The translations under genes and the position numbers were made by a program. 30,586 nt of DNA from CAZNNH01 sp964574335 (GTDB lineage Bacteria; Acidobacteriota; Vicinamibacteria; Fen-336), in assembly GCA_964574335.1 (NCBI GenBank), contig CAZNNH010000064.1, positions 1 through 30,586 on the forward strand. The letters run 5' to 3'. Below, piece after piece: positions 14,523 through 24,647 of the stretch. The number at the start of each line of letters is the position of its first letter. Position 1 is the first letter of the stretch. The notes below the pieces were generated by a model. That model was not told the DNA's origin, searched no databases, and saw only the letters and a program-made list of their open reading frames with translations.

Positions 14523-15270
14523 GCGCGAGGTAGAGCCTCCCGAATTCCACTACCGATAGCGTCTCAGGACGACGCCCCTCCTGGATCTTGAGGAACCTCA
14601 AGTAAACCTTGAGGTTAGGATAGCTATCTCGCAGATTGTTTTCAAGAGTTCTTCTGCGCCGGGCGAAAGAAAGTGTCACGAACCGCTCGAACGCATCCAG
14701 GTCGGGGATGGGGAGGCGGGGCTTCGGAAGGAAGCGGGCACGCAGCGCCGCCGACTGGACCCGCGGAGGGGGGTCGAAGGCGCCGGGCGGGAACCGGAGC
14801 GGGACGTCCAGGTCGGCATGGAGCCCCAGGAGCACCGACAGGATCCCGTACTCCCGCGAGCCGGGGGCGGCGGCGACGCGTCGCGCCACCTCCTCCTGGA
14901 TCACCACGTGCAGGTCGCGAGCCCGGGAGCGGAGGCTGACCAGGCGCCGCAGCAGGGGGCTCGAGATGTAGTAGGGGAGGTTCCCGACCAGTCGCCCGTT
15001 GGGCTCGACCAGCGAGCCGAGGTCCAGCCTCAGCGCGTCTCCGGCGACGACCTCGACGTTGGCCGGCGCGGTCTCTTGGAGCCTCGAGGCCAGTCGGCGG
15101 TCGAGCTCCACGGCCACCACCCGCCGGGCCCGTTCGGCCAGACGGAGGGTCAACGCTCCCCGACCGGCCCCGATCTCCAGGAACTGGTCGTCGGGCCCCG
15201 GGTCGATCAGCCGGACCAGGCGGTCGACCGACGGGCGCCGCATGAAGTGTTGGCCGAGCCTCCTGGGCAC
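14509..15270 (-). CDS. rsmA: 16S rRNA (adenine1518-N6/adenine1519-N6)-dimethyltransferase
   Basis: A 253-aa KsgA/RsmA enzyme that dimethylates two adjacent adenosines near the 3' end of 16S rRNA during 30S maturation. It shows the family opening RRLGQHFMR, SAM motif FLEIGAGRGALT (30-41), AVELDRRLASRL, GDALRLD, catalytic N97-L-P-Y100 in GNLPYYISSPLL, and FARRRRTLENNL near the C-terminus. The GTG at 15270 is the start: it is the first codon compatible with the RxLGQHF alignment, and a TACGCT box ends 7 nt before it. It is the first gene of the operon leading into rnj, ftsK and the amidase. Confidence 0.95.
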   Translation of the reverse strand: MPRRLGQHFMRRPSVDRLVRLIDPGPDDQFLEIGAGRGALTLRLAERARRVVAVELDRRLASRLQETAPANVEVVAGDALRLDLGSLVEPNGRLVGNLPYYISSPLLRRLVSLRSRARDLHVVIQEEVARRVAAAPGSREYGILSVLLGLHADLDVPLRFPPGAFDPPPRVQSAALRARFLPKPRLPIPDLDAFERFVTLSFARRRRTLENNLRDSYPNLKVYLRFLKIQEGRRPETLSVVEFGRLYLALAEH

Positions 15271-15277
15271 GTCGCCA

Positions 15278-15283
15278 AGCGTA
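15278..15283 (-). promoter_or_regulatory. -10 element of the rsmA operon
   Basis: Minus strand TACGCT (15283-15278), 7 nt before the GTG start. No clear -35. The position predicts a leaderless transcript. Confidence 0.4.
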
Positions 15284-15290
15284 CCGCGGT

Positions 15291-15319
15291 TTGCGGACCG
15301 GGCCGCCCTTTGCTAGTGT
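15291..15319 (+). promoter_or_regulatory. Promoter of glgA
   Basis: TTGCGG (15291-15296), 17-nt spacer ending TGC, TAGTGT (15314-15319). The -10 ends 10 nt before the ATG at 15330, leaving room for only a few leader bases and no ribosome-binding site. Confidence 0.45.
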
Positions 15320-15329
15320 CGCCGCCGGC

Positions 15330-16784
15330 ATGCCCGACCGCTTGAGCATCTCGATCGTCGCCTCCGAGATGGTGCCGTTCGCCAAGACCGGCGGGCTGGC
15401 GGACGTTCTCGGGGCCCTGCCCAAGGCCCTGGCCCGCCTCGGCCACGCCCCCACGGTCTTCCTGCCGCGCTACGCGCGGATCGAGAGGTCGGCGGGTGAG
15501 CTCTCGGGAACGGTTCACGTCCCGCTCGGCGCGGGGGCGCCTGCGGCGGCCTTCCTGGTCCGTACCGAGCCGCCGGGGGTGAGGATCGTGCTCGTCGACC
15601 AGCCGGCCTTCTTCGATCGCCCCAAGCTGTATGGCCACGGGAACCACGACTACGCGGACAACGCCGAACGTTTCGCGTTCCTGGTGCGGGCGGCGCTCGA
15701 GTTCCACCGCAGCCGGGCCGAGCGCCCCGACGTCTTTCACGCCCACGACTGGCAGGCCGGGCTGCTGCCCGTCTACCTGAAGGCCTTCTACTGGAGCGAT
15801 CCGGTGCTGGGGCGGTGCCCGACGCTGTTCACCATCCACAACCAGGCCTACCAGGGGAACTTCCCGCTCGGCACCCTCTCGGCGCTCGGCCTGCCCTGGC
15901 ACCTGGCGACCCCCGGGGCGCTCGAGTACTACGGGGGCATCAACTACCTGAAGGCCGGCATCCTGTTCTCCGAGCTGATCAGCACCGTCTCGCCCACCTA
16001 CGCCCGGCAGATCCAGGGCCCCGAGCACGGCCTCGGCCTGGACGGCGTGCTCCGCTCCCGAGCCACGGATCTTTTCGGGATCCAAAACGGCGTCGACGGG
16101 GACGTGTGGGACCCGCGCCACGACCCCTTGATCGCGGCTCCGTACTCGTCTGTGGACCTGTCCGGGAAGGCCGACTGCAAGCGAGAGCTCCTCGAGGCGT
16201 TCGGCCTGCCGGTGGAGCCGGACCTGCCCCTTCTCGGCATCGTCTCGCGGCTGGTGGCGCAGAAGGGCTTCGACATCGTGGTCGGCGCCTGGTACGACTT
16301 CCTCGAGCGGCCGCTCCGGATGGTGGTCCTGGGCACCGGCGAGCCGGCGCTGGAGGCCGGCTTCGAGGAGCTGGCTCGAAGGGCGCCTGACCGTTTCGGG
16401 GTGCGCCTGGTCCACGACGAGGACCTCGCCCACAAGATCGTGGCCGGCTCCGACATGCTGCTGGTGCCCTCGAGGTTCGAGCCGTGCGGCCTGACCCAGC
16501 TCTACGCCCAGCGCTACGGGACGGTCCCGATCGTGCACGCGACCGGAGGTCTGGCGGACAGCGTGGAGGCCTTCCGGAAAGACGCCAACAGCGGCACCGG
16601 CTTCCGGTTCGAGCACGCCGATGGCACCGGTCTGATGTGGGCGGTCGATCAGGCGCTTCTGGCGTACGCCGACCCGGCGGCGTGGCGCCGGCTGATGCAG
16701 CGCGGGATGGCCCAGGACTTCTCGTGGGAGCGGGCGGCCGCCTCCTACGTCGGGCTCTATCGGCTGGCCTCCGCCAAGGCGTGA
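15330..16784 (+). CDS. glgA: Glycogen synthase (ADP-glucose type)
   Basis: A 484-aa GT5 enzyme that adds glucose from ADP-glucose to the growing alpha-1,4-glucan. K19-T-G-G-L is the K-x-G-G-L donor-binding motif. Other family blocks are FHAHDWQAGLLPVYLK, FTIHNQAYQGNFP, GGINYLKAGILFSELISTVSPTYA, GIQNGVDGDVWDPRHD, GIVSRLVAQKGFDI and PSRFEPCGLTQLYAQRYGTVPIV (the E-x7-E acceptor/donor motif). Length is normal. The frame is open to 15291, but those codons overlap the -35/-10 region, so the ATG at 15330 is used. No glgB, glgC or glgP gene is nearby. It is divergent from rsmA and convergent with the ATPase gene ending at 16795. Confidence 0.95.
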   Translation: MPDRLSISIVASEMVPFAKTGGLADVLGALPKALARLGHAPTVFLPRYARIERSAGELSGTVHVPLGAGAPAAAFLVRTEPPGVRIVLVDQPAFFDRPKLYGHGNHDYADNAERFAFLVRAALEFHRSRAERPDVFHAHDWQAGLLPVYLKAFYWSDPVLGRCPTLFTIHNQAYQGNFPLGTLSALGLPWHLATPGALEYYGGINYLKAGILFSELISTVSPTYARQIQGPEHGLGLDGVLRSRATDLFGIQNGVDGDVWDPRHDPLIAAPYSSVDLSGKADCKRELLEAFGLPVEPDLPLLGIVSRLVAQKGFDIVVGAWYDFLERPLRMVVLGTGEPALEAGFEELARRAPDRFGVRLVHDEDLAHKIVAGSDMLLVPSRFEPCGLTQLYAQRYGTVPIVHATGGLADSVEAFRKDANSGTGFRFEHADGTGLMWAVDQALLAYADPAAWRRLMQRGMAQDFSWERAAASYVGLYRLASAKA

Positions 16785-16794
16785 GCCGCGGGGC

Positions 16795-17918
16795 TCAGTC
16801 GATCTCCATCAGATCGTCGTCCCGTCGCGGCCTCGGAGGCGACGCCAGGCTCGCCTTTCCGATGGTGGCGGCCGCGGTCCGGTGCAGGTCCTCGGAGGAG
16901 GGGGGGGCGCCGGAGGCGTGAAGCCGGACGAAGGTCCGCAGCAGGCCGTCGACGTAGTAGTAGCGCTTCCGGACCTGCTTCAGGGCGTCGACGTCCAGCA
17001 GCCAGCCCAGGTAGTCGCGGACCGCTCCCGGGCTGCGGCCGAGCTTGGGGAGCATCTCGCTGAGCGTCAGCCCCTCCTCCTCCGCCACCACGCCCAAGAG
17101 CGCCTTGGCCATCCCGTAGCCGCGGCAGCGCAACAGCAGGGTGTCGTAGGCGTGCCGGCAGGCCTGCTCCAGCGCTCCGCCGCGCCGCATCGCCGTCACC
17201 CAGGCGGCGTCCAGGGCAGGCTCCCGGCGAAGCCCCTCGAGCAACGCCAGGACGTAGCGTGGCCAGCCCCAGGTGGCGCGGATCACTCCCTCGCTGTCGG
17301 CCCGGGTGCCGAGCCGTTGCTGGGCGGCGTCGACCTCGACCGCCGACATCGGCTGGGCCTCGACCACGTCGAACCCGGGCCACATTCGCCGGGCCTGGGT
17401 GGGAAAGGAGGTCGCCAGCAGGGTGGCCCGGGCACGGCCGAGGAGGGCCTCGCCCAGGGCGGCGTGGACCTCACGGAGCTGGTCGAAGTAGGCCAGCGAC
17501 CGGATCTCGGTCACCTCGTCGAGCAGCAGCGCCACCGGTCGCCCCTGGCACTCGCCGAGCCGGGCCCACAGGGCGAGCAGCTCCCGCACCGCGCCCGGCG
17601 CACCGCTGCGGCCGGTGTCGAGGCGGCGGCGGATGGAGTCGGCCTCGGGGAGCCAGGCGCCGAAGCGCGAGGCGGCGAGAGACCCGAGCGCCACCCGCAC
17701 GAAGCGCTCCGGGGACGAGACGGCCGCCATCATGTCCAGGTGGATGGGGCTCCACCCGTCGCGCTCCAGGTCCCTGGCGACGCGCTCGAGGAGGGTGGTC
17801 TTTCCCGCGCCCGGAGGGCCGGCCAGCAGCACCGGCGGTGGCCCCTGGATGGCTTCCATGAGCTGCCTCTCGAGATCCGGACGGTGGATCTCGAGAGGCG
17901 CGGCCTCGATCGCCGCCA

Positions 17919-17919
<1 letters not shown>
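16795..17919 (-). CDS. AAA/STAND-type ATPase with winged-helix C-terminus, last gene of the hut operon
   Basis: A 374-aa protein. Walker A GPPGAGKTT (about 33-41) and Walker B PVALLLDEVTEI are clear, and LLATSFPTQARR sits at the sensor position. Two helix-rich modules follow. The C-terminal part, with TLSEMLPKLGRSPGAVRDYL and then KQVRKRYYYVDGLLRTFVRL, matches the winged helix plus 'RYY-x-D-x-L-L-R' ending of the archaeal-type ATPase/DUF234 group. Members are thought to be regulators or STAND-like switches; none that I know is tied to histidine degradation. Its ATG shares one base with the hutU stop (TGATG), so it is translated from the hut mRNA. The C-terminal 30 residues are polar and acidic. 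The role is unknown. Confidence 0.75.
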
Positions 17920-19583
<1,664 letters not shown>

Positions 19584-19610
19584 GTTCGTGTGCCTCCCGG
19601 GCCGCCTGGT

Positions 19611-19934
19611 CTACATCAGCCAGCGCGGCCTCGAGTCCTTGTCGTCCGCCTCCAGGTCGGCGGCGGGCATCTCGGACCGCTTTCCTCCTTCGATCACGCG
19701 GAGGCGGGAGCGGTTGCGCAGCAGCCGGTCCACCTCCCGCTCTGCGCGGCGGCGGATGAAGAGCCGCTCCAGCCATCCGGCCAGCAGCAGGACGGCGACC
19801 ACCACGCCGACCAGGATGCCGAAGGCCCGGGTGCCCGTCGCCCAGCCGACGAGGGCGGTGATCCCGACCGCCGCGCTCAGCAGGGCGACGCCGGGGAGCC
19901 ACTCGGAGCGGCGCGTGGTCAGCAGTCGACCCAT
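19611..19934 (-). CDS. Small membrane protein between hutH and hutU
   Basis: A 107-aa protein with two predicted membrane helices (about 13-31 and 38-56: LPGVALLSAAVGITALVGW and AFGILVGVVVAVLLLAGW). A cytoplasmic basic helix (LERLFIRRRAEREVDRLLRNRSRL) and a polar tail follow. The start is set at the ATG at 19934 because GGAGGG lies 9 nt upstream; a TTG 24 nt earlier is possible but has no site. It begins 16 nt after the hutH stop. It is too small and lacks the repeats of known histidine or urocanate permeases. No family recognised; its position implies expression with the hut enzymes. Confidence 0.65.
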   Translation of the reverse strand: MGRLLTTRRSEWLPGVALLSAAVGITALVGWATGTRAFGILVGVVVAVLLLAGWLERLFIRRRAEREVDRLLRNRSRLRVIEGGKRSEMPAADLEADDKDSRPRWLM

Positions 19935-19950
19935 TGAGCCCAACCCTCCA

Positions 19951-21486
19951 TCACTCAAGGGTACCGCACTCGCGCTCGGCGGCGGCCAACAGCGTCCCGT
20001 CGCGGCCCAGCTCGGCGAGGTGCTCGATCTCGGGGCCCAGCACCCGGTCCGCCTCGTGAGCCGCGACGTCCTGACGCAGCCGCCGGTAGACGGCGCCGAG
20101 AGGAGCCGACGTCGAAAGCGGCTTCAGGAACTCCAGCGCCTCGCAGCCGGCCAGCAGCTCGATGGCAAGGATCCGCCGCGCGTTGGCGACGATGGCGGCC
20201 GCCTTTCGGGCCGCGGTGACCCCCATCGAGACGTGGTCCTCCTGGTTGGCCGAGGTGGGGATCGAGTCGACCGAGGCGGGGTGGGCCAGGGCCTTGTTCT
20301 CCGAGGCCAGCGAGGCGGCGGTGACGTGGGCCATCATCAGGCCCGAGCAGATGCCGCCCTCTCGGGTCAGGAAGGCGGGCAGGCCCGACAGCGCGGGGTT
20401 GACCAGACGCTCGGTCCGGCGCTCGCTGATGGCGCCCAGCTCGGCCATCGCGATCGACAGGATGTCGGCGGCCAGCGCCACCGGCTGGCCGTGGAAGTTC
20501 CCGCCGGAGAGCAGCTCGCCGGTCTCGGCCATCACCATCGGGTTGTCGGTGGCCGAGTTCATCTCCACCAGCACGGTGCCGGTGACGTGCTCCACCGCGT
20601 CGCGGATGGCGCCGTGGACCTGGGGGATGCAGCGCAGGGAGTAGGCGTCCTGGACCTTGCCGCAGCCCCGGTGGGACTCCCGGATGGCGCTGCCCGCCAT
20701 CAGGCGACGCAGGTTGCGGGCCACCCGGGCCTGGCCCGGGTGGGGACGGGCCTCCTGGATCCGCGGGTCGAAGGGGACGTCGGTGCCCCGGAGGGCGTCG
20801 ACGCAGAGCGCCCCGGCCACGTCCGCCAGCAACACGAGCCGTCGCGCCTCGACCAGGGCCAGGCCCAGCAGCGCGGTCATGAGCTGGGTGCCGTTGATGA
20901 GGGCCAAGCCCTCCTTCGCCTCGAGGACTCGGGGCCGAAGCCCGGCGGCAGCCAGGGCGTCCCGGCTCGGCAGACGCCGGCCTTCCCGGAGGCACTCTCC
21001 CTCCCCGACCAGGGCCAGGGCCAGGTGGGCCAGCGGCGCCAGGTCCCCGCTGGCCCCCACCGATCCCTGGCTGGGGACCAGCGGGTGGACGCGCTGGTTC
21101 ATCAGGTCGATGAGCAGCTCCAGGGTCTCCGGTCGGACCCCGCTCATACCCTTGGCCAGGACGTTGGCCCGCAGCAGCATCAGCGCCCGGGTTTCGGCCT
21201 CGCCGAGGGAGGGGCCCACGCCAGCGGCGTGGCTGCGGACCAGGTTGAGCTGCAGCTCCCGGAGGCGATGCTTGGGGATCGCCACGTCGGCGAAGCTGCC
21301 GAAGCCGGTGGTGACGCCGTAGACGATGCGGCCTTCGGCCACCGCCGCGTCGACGACCGCGCGGGCGCGGGCCACCCCTTCTCTCGCGGTTGGATCGAGG
21401 GCCACCCGGCCGCCGCGGCGGGCCACGTCCTCGAGCGCTTCGAGAGTCAGCCGGGATCCGTCGAGGGACAGCGCAAGGTCTGACAT
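19951..21486 (-). CDS. hutH: Histidine ammonia-lyase
   Basis: A 511-aa enzyme that removes ammonia from L-histidine to give urocanate, the first step of the pathway. A145-S-G147 in GSVGASGDLAPLAHL forms the self-cyclised MIO electrophile. Y56 in IVYGVTTGFG is the catalytic tyrosine, and HPGQ, GKVQDAYSLRC and EMNSATDNPMV are further family motifs. Length is normal. It is the first gene of the operon. hutI and the formiminoglutamate genes are not in the window, so the later steps must be encoded elsewhere. Confidence 0.97.
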   Translation of the reverse strand: MSDLALSLDGSRLTLEALEDVARRGGRVALDPTAREGVARARAVVDAAVAEGRIVYGVTTGFGSFADVAIPKHRLRELQLNLVRSHAAGVGPSLGEAETRALMLLRANVLAKGMSGVRPETLELLIDLMNQRVHPLVPSQGSVGASGDLAPLAHLALALVGEGECLREGRRLPSRDALAAAGLRPRVLEAKEGLALINGTQLMTALLGLALVEARRLVLLADVAGALCVDALRGTDVPFDPRIQEARPHPGQARVARNLRRLMAGSAIRESHRGCGKVQDAYSLRCIPQVHGAIRDAVEHVTGTVLVEMNSATDNPMVMAETGELLSGGNFHGQPVALAADILSIAMAELGAISERRTERLVNPALSGLPAFLTREGGICSGLMMAHVTAASLASENKALAHPASVDSIPTSANQEDHVSMGVTAARKAAAIVANARRILAIELLAGCEALEFLKPLSTSAPLGAVYRRLRQDVAAHEADRVLGPEIEHLAELGRDGTLLAAAERECGTLE

Positions 21487-21502
21487 GCGAGAAGCTTATC
21501 GC

Positions 21503-21511
21503 ACTATAGCA
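21503..21511 (-). promoter_or_regulatory. Extended -10 element of the hut operon
   Basis: Minus strand TGCTATAGT (21511-21503), followed by 16 nt to the ATG at 21486. No clear -35. The 142-nt region up to 21628 is shared with the divergent cysteine-cluster gene; I see no obvious operator palindrome. Confidence 0.5.
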
Positions 21512-21561
21512 TGCAGCCCGACGAGGCCTTCTGGGGCCGTCTGGGGGATGAGGGCCGCGGA

Positions 21562-21590
21562 TTGCCGGCGCCGGCCCATCCATGTACAAT
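21562..21590 (+). promoter_or_regulatory. Promoter of the cysteine-cluster/purA operon
   Basis: TTGCCG (21562-21567), 17-nt spacer, TACAAT (21585-21590), followed by a leader of about 32 nt with GCGGGAG just before the ATG at 21629. Confidence 0.6.
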
Positions 21591-21628
21591 GCACGGTCTT
21601 CATCGACCACCGACGGGCGGGAGCACGG

Positions 21629-21967
21629 ATGAACCTGGAGTTGATGGGCCGACAACTGCGCGGGAAGGTCCGGAGGTTTTTCCAGGCCAAGGTCCTCGAG
21701 CAGGACACCGAGGCCTTGCTGGCCCGACGCCGGGGAGACTGCAACCGCTGCGGGGCCTGCTGCAAGATCCTCTTCCGCTGCCCGTTCCTCGGGACGGACG
21801 CGGAGGGCCAGTACACGTGTCAGATCTACGAGAAGCGGTTCGCCCAGTGCCGGCTCTACCCGCTTCACTCCCAGGACCTGCTCGAGGTGAAGGAGTGCAG
21901 CTACACCTTCGAGCCGGACCCGACCCCGGCGCACTTGAACACCGGCCCCGCCGCCGCCTCCGACTAG
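21629..21967 (+). CDS. YkgJ-type cysteine-cluster protein
   Basis: A 112-aa protein with C38-x-x-C41-x-x-C44-C45, then C51, C64 and C74. This is the CxxCxxCC pattern of the YkgJ/UPF0153 group, thought to bind zinc or an iron-sulfur cluster. PFLGTDAEGQYTCQIYEKRFAQCRLYPL is the rest of the conserved core. The first 30 residues are a basic helix. The biochemical role of the family is not established. The frame is open far upstream, but the promoter at 21562-21590 and the GGGAG before 21629 fix the start. It lies 34 nt before purA and is probably co-transcribed with it. Confidence 0.8.
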   Translation: MNLELMGRQLRGKVRRFFQAKVLEQDTEALLARRRGDCNRCGACCKILFRCPFLGTDAEGQYTCQIYEKRFAQCRLYPLHSQDLLEVKECSYTFEPDPTPAHLNTGPAAASD

Positions 21968-22001
21968 GCCTCGGCCGGCGCCAGATCCAGGGCTTCTTTA
22001 C

Positions 22002-23297
<1,296 letters not shown>

Positions 23298-23307
23298 GCC
23301 GGCGCGT

Positions 23308-23322
23308 GCGCCCGCTGGGCGC
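23308..23322 (+). other. Short GC-rich hairpin after purA
   Basis: GCGCCC, loop GCT, GGGCGC: a perfect 6-bp stem 10 nt after the purA stop. There is no T-tract, so it is not a clear intrinsic terminator. Confidence 0.3.
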
Positions 23323-23337
23323 GGCGGCGGGAGAGGA

Positions 23338-23366
23338 TTGACCGGTCCCTCCACGGCGGCTATCCT
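23338..23366 (+). promoter_or_regulatory. Promoter of the tRNA-Lys gene
   Basis: TTGACC (23338-23343), 17-nt spacer, TATCCT (23361-23366). It would start transcription about 14 nt before the mature tRNA. Confidence 0.65.
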
Positions 23367-23376
23367 GCTTCGAGGC

Positions 23377-23470
23377 GCATCCGGCTGGCCCGTTAGCTCA
23401 ATGGCAGAGCGGGAGCCTTTTAAGCTCACGGTTCCGGGTTCGAGCCCCGGGCGGGCCACCAGCATCCGGC
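23377..23470. repeat. 9-bp direct repeat flanking the tRNA-Lys gene
   Basis: GCATCCGGC at 23377-23385, one base before the tRNA, and again at 23462-23470, directly after its CCA. Confidence 0.6.
23387..23461 (+). tRNA. tRNA-Lys (anticodon UUU)
   Basis: 75 nt with encoded CCA. Acceptor stem GGCCCGT / GCGGGCC (seven pairs, the last a T-G wobble), D arm GCTC / GAGC, anticodon arm GGAGC-CTTTTAA-GCTCA with TTT at positions 34-36, and T arm CCGGG-TTCGAGC-CCCGG. The discriminator base is A. The top pair of the anticodon stem (G27, A43) is mismatched; the other four pair perfectly. Confidence 0.95.
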
Positions 23471-23489
23471 GGCTCGCCTCCCCTGCGGC

Positions 23490-24647
23490 CTATCCCAGCC
23501 AGCTATACGGGTAGTCCCGGTCTTCGAGGGCCGCGGCCTGCCGGGTGAGATGGAGCGGGCGGAAGGTGTCGACCATCACCGCCAGCTCCTCGGTGGCGGC
23601 CTTGCCGATCGACCCCTCGTAGGTCCCGGGGTGGGGGCCGTGGGGGATCCCCCGGGGGTGTTGGGTGATCGACCCTTCACGGATCCCCTTGCGGGACATG
23701 AACTGGCCGCGCACGTAGTAGAGGACCTCGTCGCTGTCCACGTTCTGGTGGTTGTAGGGCGCCGGGATCGCCTGCGGGTGGTAGTCGAAGAGCCGCGGCA
23801 CGAAGGAGCACACCACGAAGCCGGGTCCCTCGAAGGTCTGGTGGACGGGGGGCGGCTGGTGGAGGCGGCCGGTGATCGGCTCGAAGTCGGTGATGTTGAA
23901 GGCGTAGGGGTAGAGGTGGCCGTCCCAGCCGACCACGTCCAGGGGGTGGTGCCCGTAGACCAGCCGGGTCAGGCGACCCTGGCCCTCGACCCGGACCTCG
24001 AACTCGCCGGCCTCGTCGTGGGTCTGCAGCCTCTCGGGGGGGCGGAGGTCGCGCTCGCAGTAGGGGGAGTGCTCGAGGAACTGGCCGAAGCGGTTCAGGT
24101 ATCGGCGCGGCGGCTCCACGTGGCCGCGCGCCGCCAGCACCAGCAGGCGGGTGTCGCTGCCGGCCTCCGGCAGCAGCCTGAAGAGCGTCCCGGCCGGGAC
24201 CACCAGGTAGTCCCCGGGCCGATACCGCAGCTCTCCGAGCTGGCTCTCGAGCCGGCCCTCGCCCTCATGCACGAAGACGACCTGGTCGCCGTCCGCGTAG
24301 CGGTACCAGTACCCCATAGCCTCGGTGGGGCGGGCCAGGGAGAGCGTCAGGTCGGCGTTGTCGAGCAGCGGCACCCGGCCGGTGACGGCGTCACCGCGGG
24401 CCTCGATCTCCGCTCCGTGCAGGTGGCGCGGGCGCAGCGGGCCCGCCGGCTCGTGCTCCGGGGCCGCCATGGGCAGGGCCTCGACTTTCCTCACGGCGGT
24501 CGGGGGGCGAAGGTGGTAGAGGAGCGACTGGATCCCGGAGAAGCCCGCGTGGCCGATCAGCTCCTCGTGGCGCAGGTGGCCGCCGGGGTCGCGGAGCTGG
24601 GTGTGCCGCTTGGGCGGGATCTCGCCCAGCCTGAGGTAGTGGGGCAT
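23490..24647 (-). CDS. hmgA: Homogentisate 1,2-dioxygenase
   Basis: A 385-aa ring-cleaving iron dioxygenase that turns homogentisate into maleylacetoacetate. It is the shorter bacterial form, a two-cupin protein. MPHYLRLGEIPPKRHTQ is the typical opening; YADGDQVVFVHEGEG and YRPGDYLVVPAGT are the first cupin. NHQNVDSDEVLYYVRGQFMSR followed by HPRGIPHGPHPGT holds the likely iron ligands (His, acidic residue, His). The start ATG at 24647 lies inside the hppD reading frame (91-nt overlap, different frame), with no strong ribosome-binding site, so its translation probably depends on hppD. It ends 28 nt from the tRNA gene, tail to tail. Confidence 0.93.
   Translation of the reverse strand: MPHYLRLGEIPPKRHTQLRDPGGHLRHEELIGHAGFSGIQSLLYHLRPPTAVRKVEALPMAAPEHEPAGPLRPRHLHGAEIEARGDAVTGRVPLLDNADLTLSLARPTEAMGYWYRYADGDQVVFVHEGEGRLESQLGELRYRPGDYLVVPAGTLFRLLPEAGSDTRLLVLAARGHVEPPRRYLNRFGQFLEHSPYCERDLRPPERLQTHDEAGEFEVRVEGQGRLTRLVYGHHPLDVVGWDGHLYPYAFNITDFEPITGRLHQPPPVHQTFEGPGFVVCSFVPRLFDYHPQAIPAPYNHQNVDSDEVLYYVRGQFMSRKGIREGSITQHPRGIPHGPHPGTYEGSIGKAATEELAVMVDTFRPLHLTRQAAALEDRDYPYSWLG

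Noticed and set aside
15207..16616. Long minus-strand open frame across glgA
   Set aside because: Its translation has no recognisable domain and lies fully opposite a complete glgA; codon-phase shadow.
23308..23322. Intrinsic terminator of purA
   Set aside because: The hairpin is perfect but only 6 bp and has no T-tract; kept only as a hairpin.
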